Part shown: one piece after another, positions 26,945 through 37,999 of the stretch | How positions within the stretch are numbered: position 1 is the first letter of the stretch | Layout: every line of letters begins with the position of its first letter | Assembly (NCBI RefSeq): GCF_035944375.1 | Contig: NZ_DASZBE010000044.1 | DNA: 64,000 nucleotides | From: Allobosea sp035944375 | Lineage (GTDB): Bacteria; Pseudomonadota; Alphaproteobacteria; Rhizobiales; Beijerinckiaceae | Strand: one strand, 5' to 3' | Position numbers and translations under genes: made by a program | Notes under the pieces: model-generated | The model's database searches: none | Told to the model about the DNA's origin: nothing | The model's input: only the letters and a program-made list of their open reading frames with translations

Positions 26945-29344
26945 TCACGCCTCGTTGACGACGAAGCCGCGCAGCTTCTGTGCCTGGTCGCCGAGGGCCG
27001 CCGTCGCGGTCGCGAGATCGCTCTGGCCGACGGCGCCCTCGCGCAGGACCAGGACGATGTCGTCGGCGACTTCGGCGAAGCGCTGGGCGAGGCCATCCGT
27101 GCCGACCGCCCCGCCATCGATGACGATCGGCCCGAAGCGACGGGCCCGGTCGAGGAAGCCGCTTTCGATCTGCTGCACGGACACCAGATCGGCCCGGCCG
27201 ACGCGCGGCAGGAAGAACAGGCCGGTGCCCTCGTCCTGAAGCGCCGCGCGGACCAGTCCGACCCGGCCGGTGACGATGTCGTGCAGACCCGCAGCCGCGT
27301 CCGGCGCGAAGACGCGCGTCAGGCTGTCCTCGCCCCCGCCGGCATCGACCAGCATGGCGGGCAGGCCGGCCAAGGCGGCATCGAGGGCCAGATTGAGCGC
27401 CAGCGTCGAGGCGCCCGCGTCCGGCCGCAGGCCAAGGACCAGGATCCGGCGCCGATCGGGCTCGGGGCCCCCTCCGGCGAGCGCCGTCCGCACCGCCCGG
27501 ACCGCCTTGGCGAAGCCGGCATTGGGCTTGTCGAGCACGTCGACCAGATGGGACTTGGCCTGGAACACCGAGCGCACTTCGCCGTCGTCACGTCGCCAGC
27601 GGCGGTGGCGGACGGCTGGCAGGTTCGCCAGCAGCGGCGCCGCGGCCGTGCGCAGCAAATCGGGGACGCGCTGCGTCTGGCCGCCCTGGATCGAGACGAA
27701 GCGGCGCCAGCCCGCCTTCGGTGCGGCGGGCGGCTGCATGGGAGAAGCGGCCGGCGGCACGGCCATCAGCGCGCCGGCCGCCGGCTTCGCCTCGGGCACA
27801 GGTGTGGGTGTGGGAGTGGCGGTCGCGACGGCCGGCTCCGCAGGCTCGGCGGTCCGGCGCGGGGCGGGGCGCGGAAGCGTGCCGAACAAAGCGAGCCCGA
27901 GCGCCAGCGCGACGCCGATCCCACCGCCGGCGACACCGCCGAGCACCGCGAGCGTGCGACGGCTGATCCCGCTCTTCTCCAGCGGCGGCATCGCCGCGCC
28001 GATGACGCGGGCATTGGTCGTGTCGATGCCGGCGAGTTCGCCGGTTTCCCGCGCGCGGCGCAGGAAGGCGTCGTAGACGACGCGCGAGGATTCGACCTCG
28101 CGCTCCAGTTCGCGCAGCTCGACGGAGGCGCGGCCGGCCGCGTATTGCGTCGCCGTCAGCCGCTCGACGCGCAGCGAGAGCTGACGCTCCGCCTCGATCG
28201 CCCGGTCGAGCTCGACCTTGGCCGAACGCGAGATACGCGACAATTCGTCGGCGATCTGCCGGCGGGCGTCGCGGGTCTGGGCCTGCACGGCGGCGAGCGC
28301 GGGGTGACGAGCGCCGAGCGAGGCCAGGAGGTCGGCCTCGCGGGCGAGGGTGGCGCCGAGCTGGGCGCGCAGGGCCGTCATGGTCTGGGAGGCGACGGCC
28401 TCGGGAATCGCGCCGGCCTCGATGCCGGCCGGGCGCGCGGCGATGATCTGGTCGTATTTGGCGCGCGCCTCGGTCAGCCGCGTGCGGGCCGCGACGAGCT
28501 GGGCGTTGTTGAGGGTGAGCTGCTCATCCGTCATCGAGCGGCCGGCGCCGACGCCGACGATGTTGTTGGCCTCCTTGTAGCGCTCGGTCTTGTCCTCGGC
28601 GGTGCGCAGGCGGTTGCGCAATTCCTCGAGACGCGCGGTCAGGGCGTTGGTCGCGCGCTGGGCCGCCTCAGCGCGCACCGTCGCCTGGTTCTCCAGATAG
28701 GTCTCGGCCAGCGCATTGGCGATGCGGGCCGCCTTGTCGGCCTCGCGGGCGGTCACGGAGATGTCGATGACGAAGGTCCGCTCGCCGCGCCGGACGGTGA
28801 CATTCTTGTCGAGGACCGCCAGCGCATAGACGAGCCCGTCCCGCGAGGGGGCACCGCGCCCCGGCAGCCACCCCCAGAGCAGCTGCGACAGGCCCGATCG
28901 CGGAGCCTCGCCGCCGAATTCCGGGTCCTTGTCCAGGCCGAGACTCTGCACAACCGGCGTCTTGATGCTGTCGGAGGCGATGATGCGGGCCTGGCTCTCG
29001 AGATAGCTGGTGATCGAGGTCGGATCGCCGCCGGTGACGTTGGGCGAAACTTCGTTCTGCAGCACGCGCAGATCGCGGGGATCGATGAAGAGCTGTGCCG
29101 TGGAGACGTATTTCGGCGGCATCATGAGGCTGGCCAGCGCCGCCAGTACGGCGCCGACGACCGCGGCCAGCACGATCAGCCCCTTGCGCGCCCAGAGCGT
29201 GCGGACGAGCCAGACGGGATCGGTCAGGCGGGAGACGATCTCCGGGGCAGCAGCGGCCACGACGCGGCGGCGGTCGCGGGGCTCCTGGCCCGGCTCCGGC
29301 TCGCTGACGACGGTCTCGGTGGTGAACATGCCGCTACGCTTCAC
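26945..29344 (-). CDS. Wzc/ExoP-like polysaccharide co-polymerase with degenerate BY-kinase domain
   Basis: The 799-residue inner-membrane protein has a Wzz domain with a first helix near residue 55 (GLIVLAAVVGAVLAALASLM), a long periplasmic coiled-coil (about 190-430), a GNVR-like segment and second helix (about 470-495, LAVLGGVAGGGIGVALALGL), then a cytoplasmic P-loop domain. Such proteins set exopolysaccharide chain length. Here the Walker A region reads LRPDAGASTLALN, with alanine in place of the usual lysine of GKS/T, and no tyrosine-rich tail is seen, so kinase activity is doubtful. GTG 29344 has a GAGGA ribosome site; ATG 29329 is the alternative. Confidence 0.88.
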   Translation of the reverse strand: MKRSGMFTTETVVSEPEPGQEPRDRRRVVAAAAPEIVSRLTDPVWLVRTLWARKGLIVLAAVVGAVLAALASLMMPPKYVSTAQLFIDPRDLRVLQNEVSPNVTGGDPTSITSYLESQARIIASDSIKTPVVQSLGLDKDPEFGGEAPRSGLSQLLWGWLPGRGAPSRDGLVYALAVLDKNVTVRRGERTFVIDISVTAREADKAARIANALAETYLENQATVRAEAAQRATNALTARLEELRNRLRTAEDKTERYKEANNIVGVGAGRSMTDEQLTLNNAQLVAARTRLTEARAKYDQIIAARPAGIEAGAIPEAVASQTMTALRAQLGATLAREADLLASLGARHPALAAVQAQTRDARRQIADELSRISRSAKVELDRAIEAERQLSLRVERLTATQYAAGRASVELRELEREVESSRVVYDAFLRRARETGELAGIDTTNARVIGAAMPPLEKSGISRRTLAVLGGVAGGGIGVALALGLALFGTLPRPAPRRTAEPAEPAVATATPTPTPVPEAKPAAGALMAVPPAASPMQPPAAPKAGWRRFVSIQGGQTQRVPDLLRTAAAPLLANLPAVRHRRWRRDDGEVRSVFQAKSHLVDVLDKPNAGFAKAVRAVRTALAGGGPEPDRRRILVLGLRPDAGASTLALNLALDAALAGLPAMLVDAGGGEDSLTRVFAPDAAAGLHDIVTGRVGLVRAALQDEGTGLFFLPRVGRADLVSVQQIESGFLDRARRFGPIVIDGGAVGTDGLAQRFAEVADDIVLVLREGAVGQSDLATATAALGDQAQKLRGFVVNEA

Positions 29345-29587
29345 TCTTCAGGTCCTCGCCCGCGGATCGCGGGGCCCGAGGCGTCGCCCAAGCCGAGGGG
29401 TCGCGGGCGACCTCGCAGCGCATCGGTCCGGCGATGTGTCGGTCCGGTTCAAGCTGTCGCATGGGCCAGGACGGTTCCGTTTCGTTTAGGGTCGCTCAAC
29501 GCCTCTCGGCTAGGACATCGTGGACAGGCCGTCCGGAACAGGCACATGCCGGGCCAGACGCCCCGAGACAGACGCGCGCGTCGCGAA

Positions 29588-30856
29588 ATGGACCCCATGC
29601 TGCCAGACCGCGCCGCCATCCTCGCCTACCTCACCATCCTGAGCGGCTCCGCCGGCAGGCTCGTCATCTCCCTTGTCTACTTCCTCATCGTTGCGAATAC
29701 GTTGACCCTCGGCGATTTCGGCCTGTTCGCGACGGCCTCCGCCACGGGGCTGATCCTGTCGCGGCTGCTGGCCTTCGGATTCGTCTCGCCGGTCTATCGG
29801 ATCGCCACCGTCAAGCCGCGGCTTCTGGGGGCCTATCTCGCCGGTTTCGTCGGCCTTTCCCTCGCCTCGCTGCCGCTCATCCTGCTCGCCGCGGCGCTGG
29901 TCTACGCGCTGTTGTTTTCCGGGAAGCTGGCGATCCTGCCCTTTGCGCTGATCCTGATGGCCGAGATCCTGGGCTGGCGGCTCGTCGAGGTCGTCGCCAT
30001 CGTCAACAACGGGCTGCGGCGCTTCCGGCAGTCCGCCCTGCTCGTCATCATCGGCTCGTCACTGCGCACGCTGGCGGCCCTGCTGTTCGTCGGCCTCGGG
30101 CACCGCAGCCTGGAGATCTGGGTCTTCGCCTATCTGGCCGCGACGATGACGGGGATGATCGTGGCGCTCGTCTTCTTCCTGCCGAGGGCGCGCCTGCGCT
30201 TCGCGCAGCGGCTCTATCCGCGCCGGATGGCCGACGCGGTCTATGCCAGCGCGGCGGAGATCGTGTTCTACGCCCAGGCCGAACTCGACAAGCTGCTGGT
30301 GCTGGCGCTCGCCGGCGAGCGCTCGGCCGGGCTCTACGTGATCGCGATGCGGGTGATCGACCTCACCGCGATGCCGATCCGCAGCTTCAACCAGATGCTG
30401 GTCCAGAAGATCATGACCGAACGCGGCCTGACGGGCGGGCCGAGCCGGCTCGCGCTGATCGAGTTCGGCATCGCAGCGGTCTCCATCGCCGGCCTGGGGG
30501 CCGTGATCCTCATGCTGCAGCCTTTCCCGGGGCTGCTCGGCCGCAATGTTTCGGAGGCCGCCTATCTGTTCCTGCCGATGCTGCTGGTGCCGGCCTTCCG
30601 CAACCTCGTCGAATATCACGCCGAGCTGCTCTATGCGCGCGAGCGCACCGGATCGCGCATCGTCCTTCTGTGCGCGATCACCGCGCTGAAGGCGGCGCTG
30701 CTGTCCTGGGTCCTGCTGCGGTTTGCCGCCGATGACGGCTGGGCGCCCTGGCTCAACCTGGTGTTCGGGCTGGTCTACGCCCTGTCGGCCGCCGTGACCT
30801 ACCGGCTGCTGGCGCAGGGACCGGCTGCCCCGGCAGCCCCCCTCAGGAAGCGCTGA
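29588..30856 (+). CDS. Polysaccharide flippase-like membrane protein (MATE/MOP family)
   Basis: The 422-residue protein has about 12 membrane helices, beginning LVISLVYFLIVANTLTLGDFGLFATASA, as in Wzx/RfbX flippases of the MOP superfamily that move lipid-linked sugars across the inner membrane. The conserved helix-7 region AEIVFYAQAELDKLLVLALAG is present. It is divergent from the Wzc-like gene, with 243 bases between them where I found no clear promoter, and together they suggest a small exopolysaccharide module. ATG 29588 or 29597 could be the start. Confidence 0.82.
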   Translation: MDPMLPDRAAILAYLTILSGSAGRLVISLVYFLIVANTLTLGDFGLFATASATGLILSRLLAFGFVSPVYRIATVKPRLLGAYLAGFVGLSLASLPLILLAAALVYALLFSGKLAILPFALILMAEILGWRLVEVVAIVNNGLRRFRQSALLVIIGSSLRTLAALLFVGLGHRSLEIWVFAYLAATMTGMIVALVFFLPRARLRFAQRLYPRRMADAVYASAAEIVFYAQAELDKLLVLALAGERSAGLYVIAMRVIDLTAMPIRSFNQMLVQKIMTERGLTGGPSRLALIEFGIAAVSIAGLGAVILMLQPFPGLLGRNVSEAAYLFLPMLLVPAFRNLVEYHAELLYARERTGSRIVLLCAITALKAALLSWVLLRFAADDGWAPWLNLVFGLVYALSAAVTYRLLAQGPAAPAAPLRKR

Positions 30857-30983
30857 ACAGCGGCCCGACTGCGCACCGGCCCCCTCCCCGCCGGATAGGG
30901 GAACAGAATTCCGATCGAATTAGCGGTTCCCACCCTTTCGCCTCCTGCTTTAGGGTGCGCCTCCAACGAGTCAGGGGCCGACA

Positions 30984-31730
30984 ATGAACCAGATCGATCT
31001 GCAGGGAAGAACCGCCATCGTCACCGGGGGCGCGCAGGGCATCGGACGCGCCGTCGCGGAGCGATTCGCCGCCAGCGGCGCCCATGTCGCGATCTGGGAT
31101 CTCGACGGCGACCTCGCCGCCAGGACGGCGGCCGAGATCGGCGGGACGGCGACCGGGCTCGGCATCGACGTCACCGATGCGCAGGCCGTGAAGGTCGCGG
31201 CCGACGCGCTGGAGGCCAGGCAGGGCAGCGTCGACATCCTCGTCACCAGTGCCGGCATCGCAGGCGCCAATCTGAAGACCTGGGAGTATCCGCTCGACGA
31301 ATGGGCGCGGGTGATGAAGCTCAATGTCGACGGCACGCTGCATTGCTGCCAGGCGGTGATCCCCGGCATGATCAGGCGCAATTACGGGCGGCTCGTGCTG
31401 GTCGCCTCCATCGCAGGCAAGGAAGGCAACCCCAACGCCTCGGCCTATTCGGCCTCGAAGGCGGCGGTGATCGCGCTGACCAAGTCGCTCGGCAAGGAGC
31501 TGGCGACGCAGGACATCGCGGTCAACTGCATCACGCCCGCCGCCGCGCGCACCCGCATCTTCGACCAGATGACGGAGGAGCATATCGGCTACATGCTCGC
31601 CAAGATCCCGCGCGGGCGCTTCCTGCTGCCCGAGGAGGTCGCCGCGATGGTGGCTTTCCTCGCCTCGGCCGAGAACAGCTTCACCACCGGCGGCGTCTTC
31701 GACCTGTCGGGCGGCCGGGCGACCTACTAG
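30984..31730 (+). CDS. Short-chain dehydrogenase/reductase
   Basis: The 248-residue Rossmann enzyme has the cofactor loop TGGAQGIG (residues 14-21), an acidic residue after strand 2 (IWDLDGD) favouring NAD over NADP, TSAGIAG in place of NNAG, and the catalytic Ser-Tyr-Lys set in VASIAGKEG and SAYSASKAA. The C-terminus AENSFTTGGVFDLSGG is of FabG-like type. The substrate is unknown. It is followed after 9 bases by an M20 amidohydrolase gene, probably one operon. Confidence 0.9.
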   Translation: MNQIDLQGRTAIVTGGAQGIGRAVAERFAASGAHVAIWDLDGDLAARTAAEIGGTATGLGIDVTDAQAVKVAADALEARQGSVDILVTSAGIAGANLKTWEYPLDEWARVMKLNVDGTLHCCQAVIPGMIRRNYGRLVLVASIAGKEGNPNASAYSASKAAVIALTKSLGKELATQDIAVNCITPAAARTRIFDQMTEEHIGYMLAKIPRGRFLLPEEVAAMVAFLASAENSFTTGGVFDLSGGRATY

Positions 31731-31739
31731 GACCGATCG

Positions 31740-32999
31740 ATGGCTGCCTCGCTTCCCTCCGCCGCCGTCCTCGGCGCGCGCGCCTTCGCCGCGCTCGAAG
31801 GCCTCAACCGCTTCACCGACGAACCCGGCAAGCTGACGCGGCTCTATCTTTCGCCCGCCCACCGGCAGGCGGCGGAATGGACGAAGGGCGCGATGGAGGT
31901 TGCGGGGCTGACCGCCTTTATCGACGCGGCGGGCTCCGTTCAAGGTCGGCGGGAGGGGCCGGTGCCGGGCGAGCCTTCCGTCATGATCGGCTCCCATATC
32001 GACACGGTGAAGGATGGCGGGCGCTTCGACGGCAGCCTCGGAGTCGTTGCCGGAATCCTCGTGGCTCAGGCCCTGCGCGACGCCGGCATGTCCCTGCCTT
32101 TCGCGCTCGAGATCGTCGCCTTCGGCGACGAGGAGAATGTCCGTTTTCCGACACATCTCTCGACCTCCGCCGCGCTGGCAGGCGGTTACGATCCGGCCTG
32201 GCTGGAGACGCGCGACGCGGACGGCGTGCGACTGTCCGATGCGCTCCGGGAGTTTGGCGGCGACCCCGGCGGCATCGCCGCGCTCGCGCGCAGGCGCGGC
32301 TCGGTCAAGGCCTATCTCGAACTGCATATCGAACAGGGACCGGTGCTCGAGGTGGAGAACGAGGCCGTCGGCATCGTCACCGCGATCAACGCGCAACGGC
32401 GCGCGCGCATCCGCGTGACCGGCGAGGCTGGCCATGCCGGCACCGTCCCGATGAGCCTTCGCAAGGACGCGCTGACCGCGAGCGCCGAGATGGCACTGGC
32501 GGTGGAGACGATCGCCGCCGCCCATGAGCAGGCCGTCGGCACGGTCGGAGTCTTCCAGGTCAGCCCGGGCGCAGCCAATGTCGTACCCGGCAGGGTCGAG
32601 TTCACGGTCGATTTTCGCAGCCCGTCCAACGCGGTGCTGGGGAACATGGAGGCCGCGATCCGCCGTGGTTTCGGTGAGATCGCCTCTCGGCGCGGCGTCG
32701 GGATCGACATCGACGTCTATACGAATGCGCCGGCCGTGCCGATGGACTCCGATCTCCAGGAAGCGTTGGCCGCAGGCGTCGCGCGGGCGGGCGGCAATGC
32801 AGCGGCGCGGCACCTGCCCTCGGGCGCGGCCCATGACGCGATGGCGATGGCGGCGCTCTGTCCCGCCGCCATGCTGTTCGTGCGCAACGAGAAGGGCATC
32901 AGCCATTCCCCGCTGGAGGCCATGACGGAGGCCGATGCCGGCATCGCGATCCGGGCTCTGCTCGAGGCCGTGGTCGAACTGGCGCGTCGCGCCGGCTGA
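31740..32999 (+). CDS. Zn-dependent amidase, allantoate amidohydrolase/N-carbamoyl-amino-acid hydrolase type
   Basis: The 419-residue M20-family enzyme shows the metal ligands in GSHIDTVKDGGRFDG, FGDEENVRFP, and LELHIEQGPVLE, plus RVTGEAGHAGTVPMSLRKDA of the dimerisation domain and GAAHDAM near the C-terminus. Members hydrolyse allantoate, ureidoglycolate or N-carbamoyl amino acids, releasing ammonia. No other purine or hydantoin catabolic gene is adjacent, so specificity is open. The stop codon overlaps an FNR/FixK-like box that serves hemA. Confidence 0.88.
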   Translation: MAASLPSAAVLGARAFAALEGLNRFTDEPGKLTRLYLSPAHRQAAEWTKGAMEVAGLTAFIDAAGSVQGRREGPVPGEPSVMIGSHIDTVKDGGRFDGSLGVVAGILVAQALRDAGMSLPFALEIVAFGDEENVRFPTHLSTSAALAGGYDPAWLETRDADGVRLSDALREFGGDPGGIAALARRRGSVKAYLELHIEQGPVLEVENEAVGIVTAINAQRRARIRVTGEAGHAGTVPMSLRKDALTASAEMALAVETIAAAHEQAVGTVGVFQVSPGAANVVPGRVEFTVDFRSPSNAVLGNMEAAIRRGFGEIASRRGVGIDIDVYTNAPAVPMDSDLQEALAAGVARAGGNAAARHLPSGAAHDAMAMAALCPAAMLFVRNEKGISHSPLEAMTEADAGIAIRALLEAVVELARRAG

Positions 33000-33009
33000 T
33001 CCCGATCAA
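32996..33009 (+). promoter_or_regulatory. FNR/FixK/FnrL-like box upstream of hemA
   Basis: CTGAT-CCCG-ATCAA matches the TTGAT-N4-ATCAA consensus at nine of ten positions. It lies 77 bases before the hemA start. A possible promoter with TTGCCG (33035) and TAAAAG (33057) at 16-base spacing lies between. Oxygen-responsive control of hemA by FNR-family regulators is known in other alphaproteobacteria. Confidence 0.55.
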
Positions 33010-33085
33010 GGCCGGGCGCGACACCGCGTGCCATTTGCCGCGGTCGGCACGAGGCCTAAAAGGCGCAGGCCGCAGGAGGCTGGCG

Positions 33086-34297
33086 ATGGACTACGAGACA
33101 TTTTTCCGCACGGAGCTGGACGGTCTGCGCCGCGAAGGCCGCTATCGCGTTTTCGCCGATCTCGAGCGCAAGGCAGGCCAGTTCCCGCTAGCGACCTATC
33201 ATGGCGAAGGCGGTCCCCGCGAGATCACCGTCTGGTGCTCCAACGACTATCTCGGCATGGGCCAGCACCCGGCCGTGCTGGCGGCCATGCACGAGGCTCT
33301 CGATTCCTGTGGCGCCGGGGCCGGCGGCACCCGCAACATCGGCGGCACCAACCATTACCACGTGCTGCTGGAGCAGGAGCTGGCCGATCTGCACGGCAAG
33401 GAAGCCGCGCTGCTGTTCAACTCCGGCTACATGTCGAACTGGGCCTCGCTCGGCACGCTCGCCTCGCGCATCCCCGGCTGCGTCGTGCTGACGGATGCGC
33501 TCAACCACGCCTCGATGATCGAGGGCATCCGGCATTCGCGGGCGGAACGGCAGATCTTCGCTCATAACGACCCCGACGATCTCAGACGCAAGCTCGCCGC
33601 GCTCGATCCCGCCCGGCCCAAGCTGATCGCCTTCGAATCGGTCTATTCGATGGATGGCGACATCGCGCCGATCGAAACGTTCTGCGACATCGCCGAGGAA
33701 TTCGGCGCGATGACCTATATCGACGAGGTCCATGCGGTCGGGCTCTACGGTCCGCGCGGCGGCGGCGTCAGCGAGCGCGACGGCCTCGGCCACCGGCTCG
33801 ACGTGATCGAGGGCACGCTCGCCAAGGCCTTCGGCGTGATGGGCGGCTATATCGCGGGCTCAGCGGCCTTGTGCGACTATGTCCGCAGCTTCGCCTCCGG
33901 CTTCATCTTCTCCAGTTCGCTGCCGCCGCCGGTGGCGGCAGGCGCGCTCGCCGCGATCCGCCATCTCAAGACCAGCACGATCGAGCGCGAGCGGCATCAG
34001 GATCGCGTCGCCACATTGCGCCGTTGCCTGGACACGGCGGGCATCCCGCACCTGCCCAACCCCAGCCATATCGTGCCGGTGATGGTCGGCGATCCGGTTC
34101 TCTGCAAGGCCGTGAGCGACGAATTGCTCGAACGCTTCGACATCTATGTGCAGCCGATCAACTACCCGACCGTGCCGCGCGGCACCGAGCGGCTGCGGAT
34201 CACCCCCTCGCCGCTGCATTCCGACGCCGATATCGACCATCTCGTGGCGGGGCTGAGTGCGATCTGGGGACGGGTGGGGCTGAAGCGCGCCGCCTGA
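33086..34297 (+). CDS. hemA: 5-aminolevulinate synthase
   Basis: The 403-residue PLP enzyme condenses glycine with succinyl-CoA to 5-aminolevulinate, the first step of the C4 haem pathway typical of alphaproteobacteria. Visible are VWCSNDYLGMGQHP, GAGAGGTRNIGGTNHYH, the aspartate motif YIDEVHAVGLYGPRG, and the Schiff-base lysine in EGTLAKAFGVMGGY. The start ATG 33086 has GGAGG 7 bases upstream. It stands alone between the amidohydrolase and hslV. Confidence 0.96.
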   Translation: MDYETFFRTELDGLRREGRYRVFADLERKAGQFPLATYHGEGGPREITVWCSNDYLGMGQHPAVLAAMHEALDSCGAGAGGTRNIGGTNHYHVLLEQELADLHGKEAALLFNSGYMSNWASLGTLASRIPGCVVLTDALNHASMIEGIRHSRAERQIFAHNDPDDLRRKLAALDPARPKLIAFESVYSMDGDIAPIETFCDIAEEFGAMTYIDEVHAVGLYGPRGGGVSERDGLGHRLDVIEGTLAKAFGVMGGYIAGSAALCDYVRSFASGFIFSSSLPPPVAAGALAAIRHLKTSTIERERHQDRVATLRRCLDTAGIPHLPNPSHIVPVMVGDPVLCKAVSDELLERFDIYVQPINYPTVPRGTERLRITPSPLHSDADIDHLVAGLSAIWGRVGLKRAA

Positions 34298-34304
34298 CAG
34301 CTCC

Positions 34305-34318
34305 GTTTCACGTGAATC
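34305..34318. promoter_or_regulatory. parS-like palindrome
   Basis: GTTTCACGTGAATC matches the parS core GTTTCACGTGAAAC at 13 of 14 positions, with the central CACGTG and its flanks intact. It is intergenic, 8 bases after the hemA stop. ParB would bind such a site to organise origin segregation. Confidence 0.55.
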
Positions 34319-34363
34319 GCCGTTTCGGCGAGCCCCCGGCCGCGCGTCCGGCACGCTGCGCCC

Positions 34364-34393
34364 CTTGATACGGCGCGCAGGGCTGAACATGTT
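34364..34393 (+). promoter_or_regulatory. Candidate heat-shock (RpoH-like) promoter for hslV operon
   Basis: CTTGATA, then CATGTT 17 bases later, lie 40 bases upstream of hslV. The CTTG-type -35 fits sigma-32 promoters, and HslVU is a classic heat-shock operon. The -10 is only a partial match. Confidence 0.35.
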
Positions 34394-34432
34394 GGCGACT
34401 CACGCCGCGCCAAATGCCGAGGCTCCAGCCCG

Positions 34433-34998
<566 letters not shown>

Positions 34999-35002
<4 letters not shown>

Positions 35003-36081
35003 TCGCCGAGCAGGATCTGCAGGCCGCGGTCGCTGAAGGCATCATCGATCAGGCTCAGGCCGTGCGCATCGCGCATCTGGCGCGGCTGCGGCTGGACGCG
35101 CAGGGTTCGGCCCCACCGCGCCTGGGCGACAGCGTCACCGCCGAGGCCGGCCGCGCCATCGACCCCGACGACGAACGCTTCCGGCTGATCGGCGGTTTCA
35201 ACGACGTCTTCGTGGCGATCGGTGTCGGGCTGCTGGCGGGCGCGCTGCTCGGCCTGTCGCGCGTCGTCGGATTCGGCGACGCCTTCGCGGCAGTGGCGCT
35301 CGTCTCAGCCTGGGGACTGAGCGAAATCTTCGCGCGGCGCATGCGGCTGGCTCTGCCCTCGATCCTGCTGGCGGCGATGTTTTGCGCCGCGGCCGGCCTT
35401 CTCGTCGCGCAGGCGACGAGCCGTTTCGCCCTTCCCCCCGCCGGCCATGGCGGCTGGATCCTCGCCGCTCTGGCCTTCGCGGGCGCGGCGATGGCGCATC
35501 ACTGGCGCTTTCGTGTCCCCGTCGATCTCGCGCTGACGACGCTCGGCGTGCTCGGCGCGGCATTGGCGACCGTCCACGGGCTTTTTCCTCTTCTGGCGGA
35601 AGGCTATCTGAACCTGATCCTGCTGCTCGGCGGGCTCTGTGTCTTCGGCCTCGCGCTGCGGCTCGACATGCGCGACCCGCAGCGTGTGACGCGACGCTCG
35701 GATGCCGCCTTCTGGCTGCACCTGCTGGCGGCCGGGCTGATCGTGCATCCGGTGTTCAGCGGGTTGATCGGGACTCATGAGGGCCTCGGCATGATGCAGG
35801 CGGCGATCGTGCTCGGCCTGTTCACTGCGCTTGGGATCGTGGCGCTTGTGATCGACCGCCGCGCGCTGCTGGTCTCGGCGCTGAGCTATGCGGGGATCGC
35901 GGTCGCCTATGTGATCTCGCAGAGCGTTTCGCGGGATCTCGGTCTGCCGCTGGCCCTGCTGGGACTCGCAATTCTGGTGCTGGCCCTCTCCGCCGGCTGG
36001 CGGGCCTTGCGCCGGGCCCTGCTGCCGGCCCTGCCGCTGGGCCGCTGGCTCGACCGCTTGCCTCCGGTAGAGCCCGCGTGA
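34999..36081 (+). CDS. Hypothetical polytopic membrane protein between hslV and hslU
   Basis: The 360-residue protein begins with a short soluble helical part (MIAEQDLQAAVAEGIIDQAQA) that resembles DUF2157-type N-termini, then about ten to eleven membrane helices to the end. I do not recognise a catalytic motif. The start overlaps the hslV stop (ATGA), and its stop overlaps the next GTG start, so it is translationally coupled within the hslVU operon. A role in envelope protein quality control is possible but only inferred from position. Confidence 0.75.
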
Positions 36082-36616
36082 GTGCGAATGCCCCCGACGA
36101 TATCGCCTTCCGCCCGGTCGAGCCCGGCGATCTGCCGATGCTCGCGCGCTGGGTCGCGCAGCCGCATTGGCAGGAGTGGTGGGGCGAACCGGAGACTGAA
36201 ATCGGCTACATCCGCGACATGATCGAGGGGCGCGACGAAACCTGTTCGCCTTTCCTCATCACACGCGCCGGCGAGCCCGCCGGCTATATCCAGTTCTGGC
36301 GCGTCGGCCCGCATCAAACGCCCGCATGGGCGCGCGAGAACCCCTGGCTCCTGGAGGTCCCGGCCGAGGCGGTCGGCGTCGATCTCTCGCTGGCCGACGG
36401 AGCGCGGCTGTCGCAGGGCATCGGCTCGGCCGCCTTGCGCCGCTTTGCGGTGAGCCTCCTGGCCCAAGGCCACAAGACCATCCTGATCGATCCCGACCCG
36501 GATAACAGGCGCGCCGTCGCCGCCTATCGCAAGGCGGGCTTCCGCCCCGTCCCGCAGCTCGAAGGCCGCACGCCCGGCGTCCTCATCATGCAGTTCCAGC
36601 AGGATCCAGACCTGAC

Positions 36617-36620
<4 letters not shown>
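36078..36620 (+). CDS. GNAT acetyltransferase, AAC(6')-like
   Basis: The 180-residue protein fits the aminoglycoside 6'-N-acetyltransferase-like branch: FRPVEPGDLPMLARWVAQPHWQEWWG, FLITRAGEPAGYIQFW, the acetyl-CoA region LSQGIGSAALRRFA, and DPDPDNRRAVAAYRKAGF. The true substrate could be a protein or small molecule. I recall acetyltransferases of this type between hslV and hslU in other rhizobial genomes. The GTG start overlaps the upstream stop, and the stop overlaps hslU (ATGA). Confidence 0.85.
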
Positions 36621-37927
<1,307 letters not shown>

Positions 37928-37999
37928 CAGAATAGCCGGATCGGGCTGGCCCTTCTGATCTGCGCGATCCCGGATATACTCGCAGCGAGGGAGGGGCCC

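Noticed and set aside
26900..30856. A very long plus-strand open frame (over 1300 codons) spanning the Wzc-like gene region
   Set aside because: Only its last 422 codons match a family (the flippase). The first part is antisense to a well-supported polysaccharide co-polymerase gene and is Arg/Gly/Ala-rich shadow sequence.
30898..30930. EcfG-like motif GGAAC...GGTT upstream of the SDR gene
   Set aside because: The spacer is 20 bases on either strand, outside the 16-17 base range.
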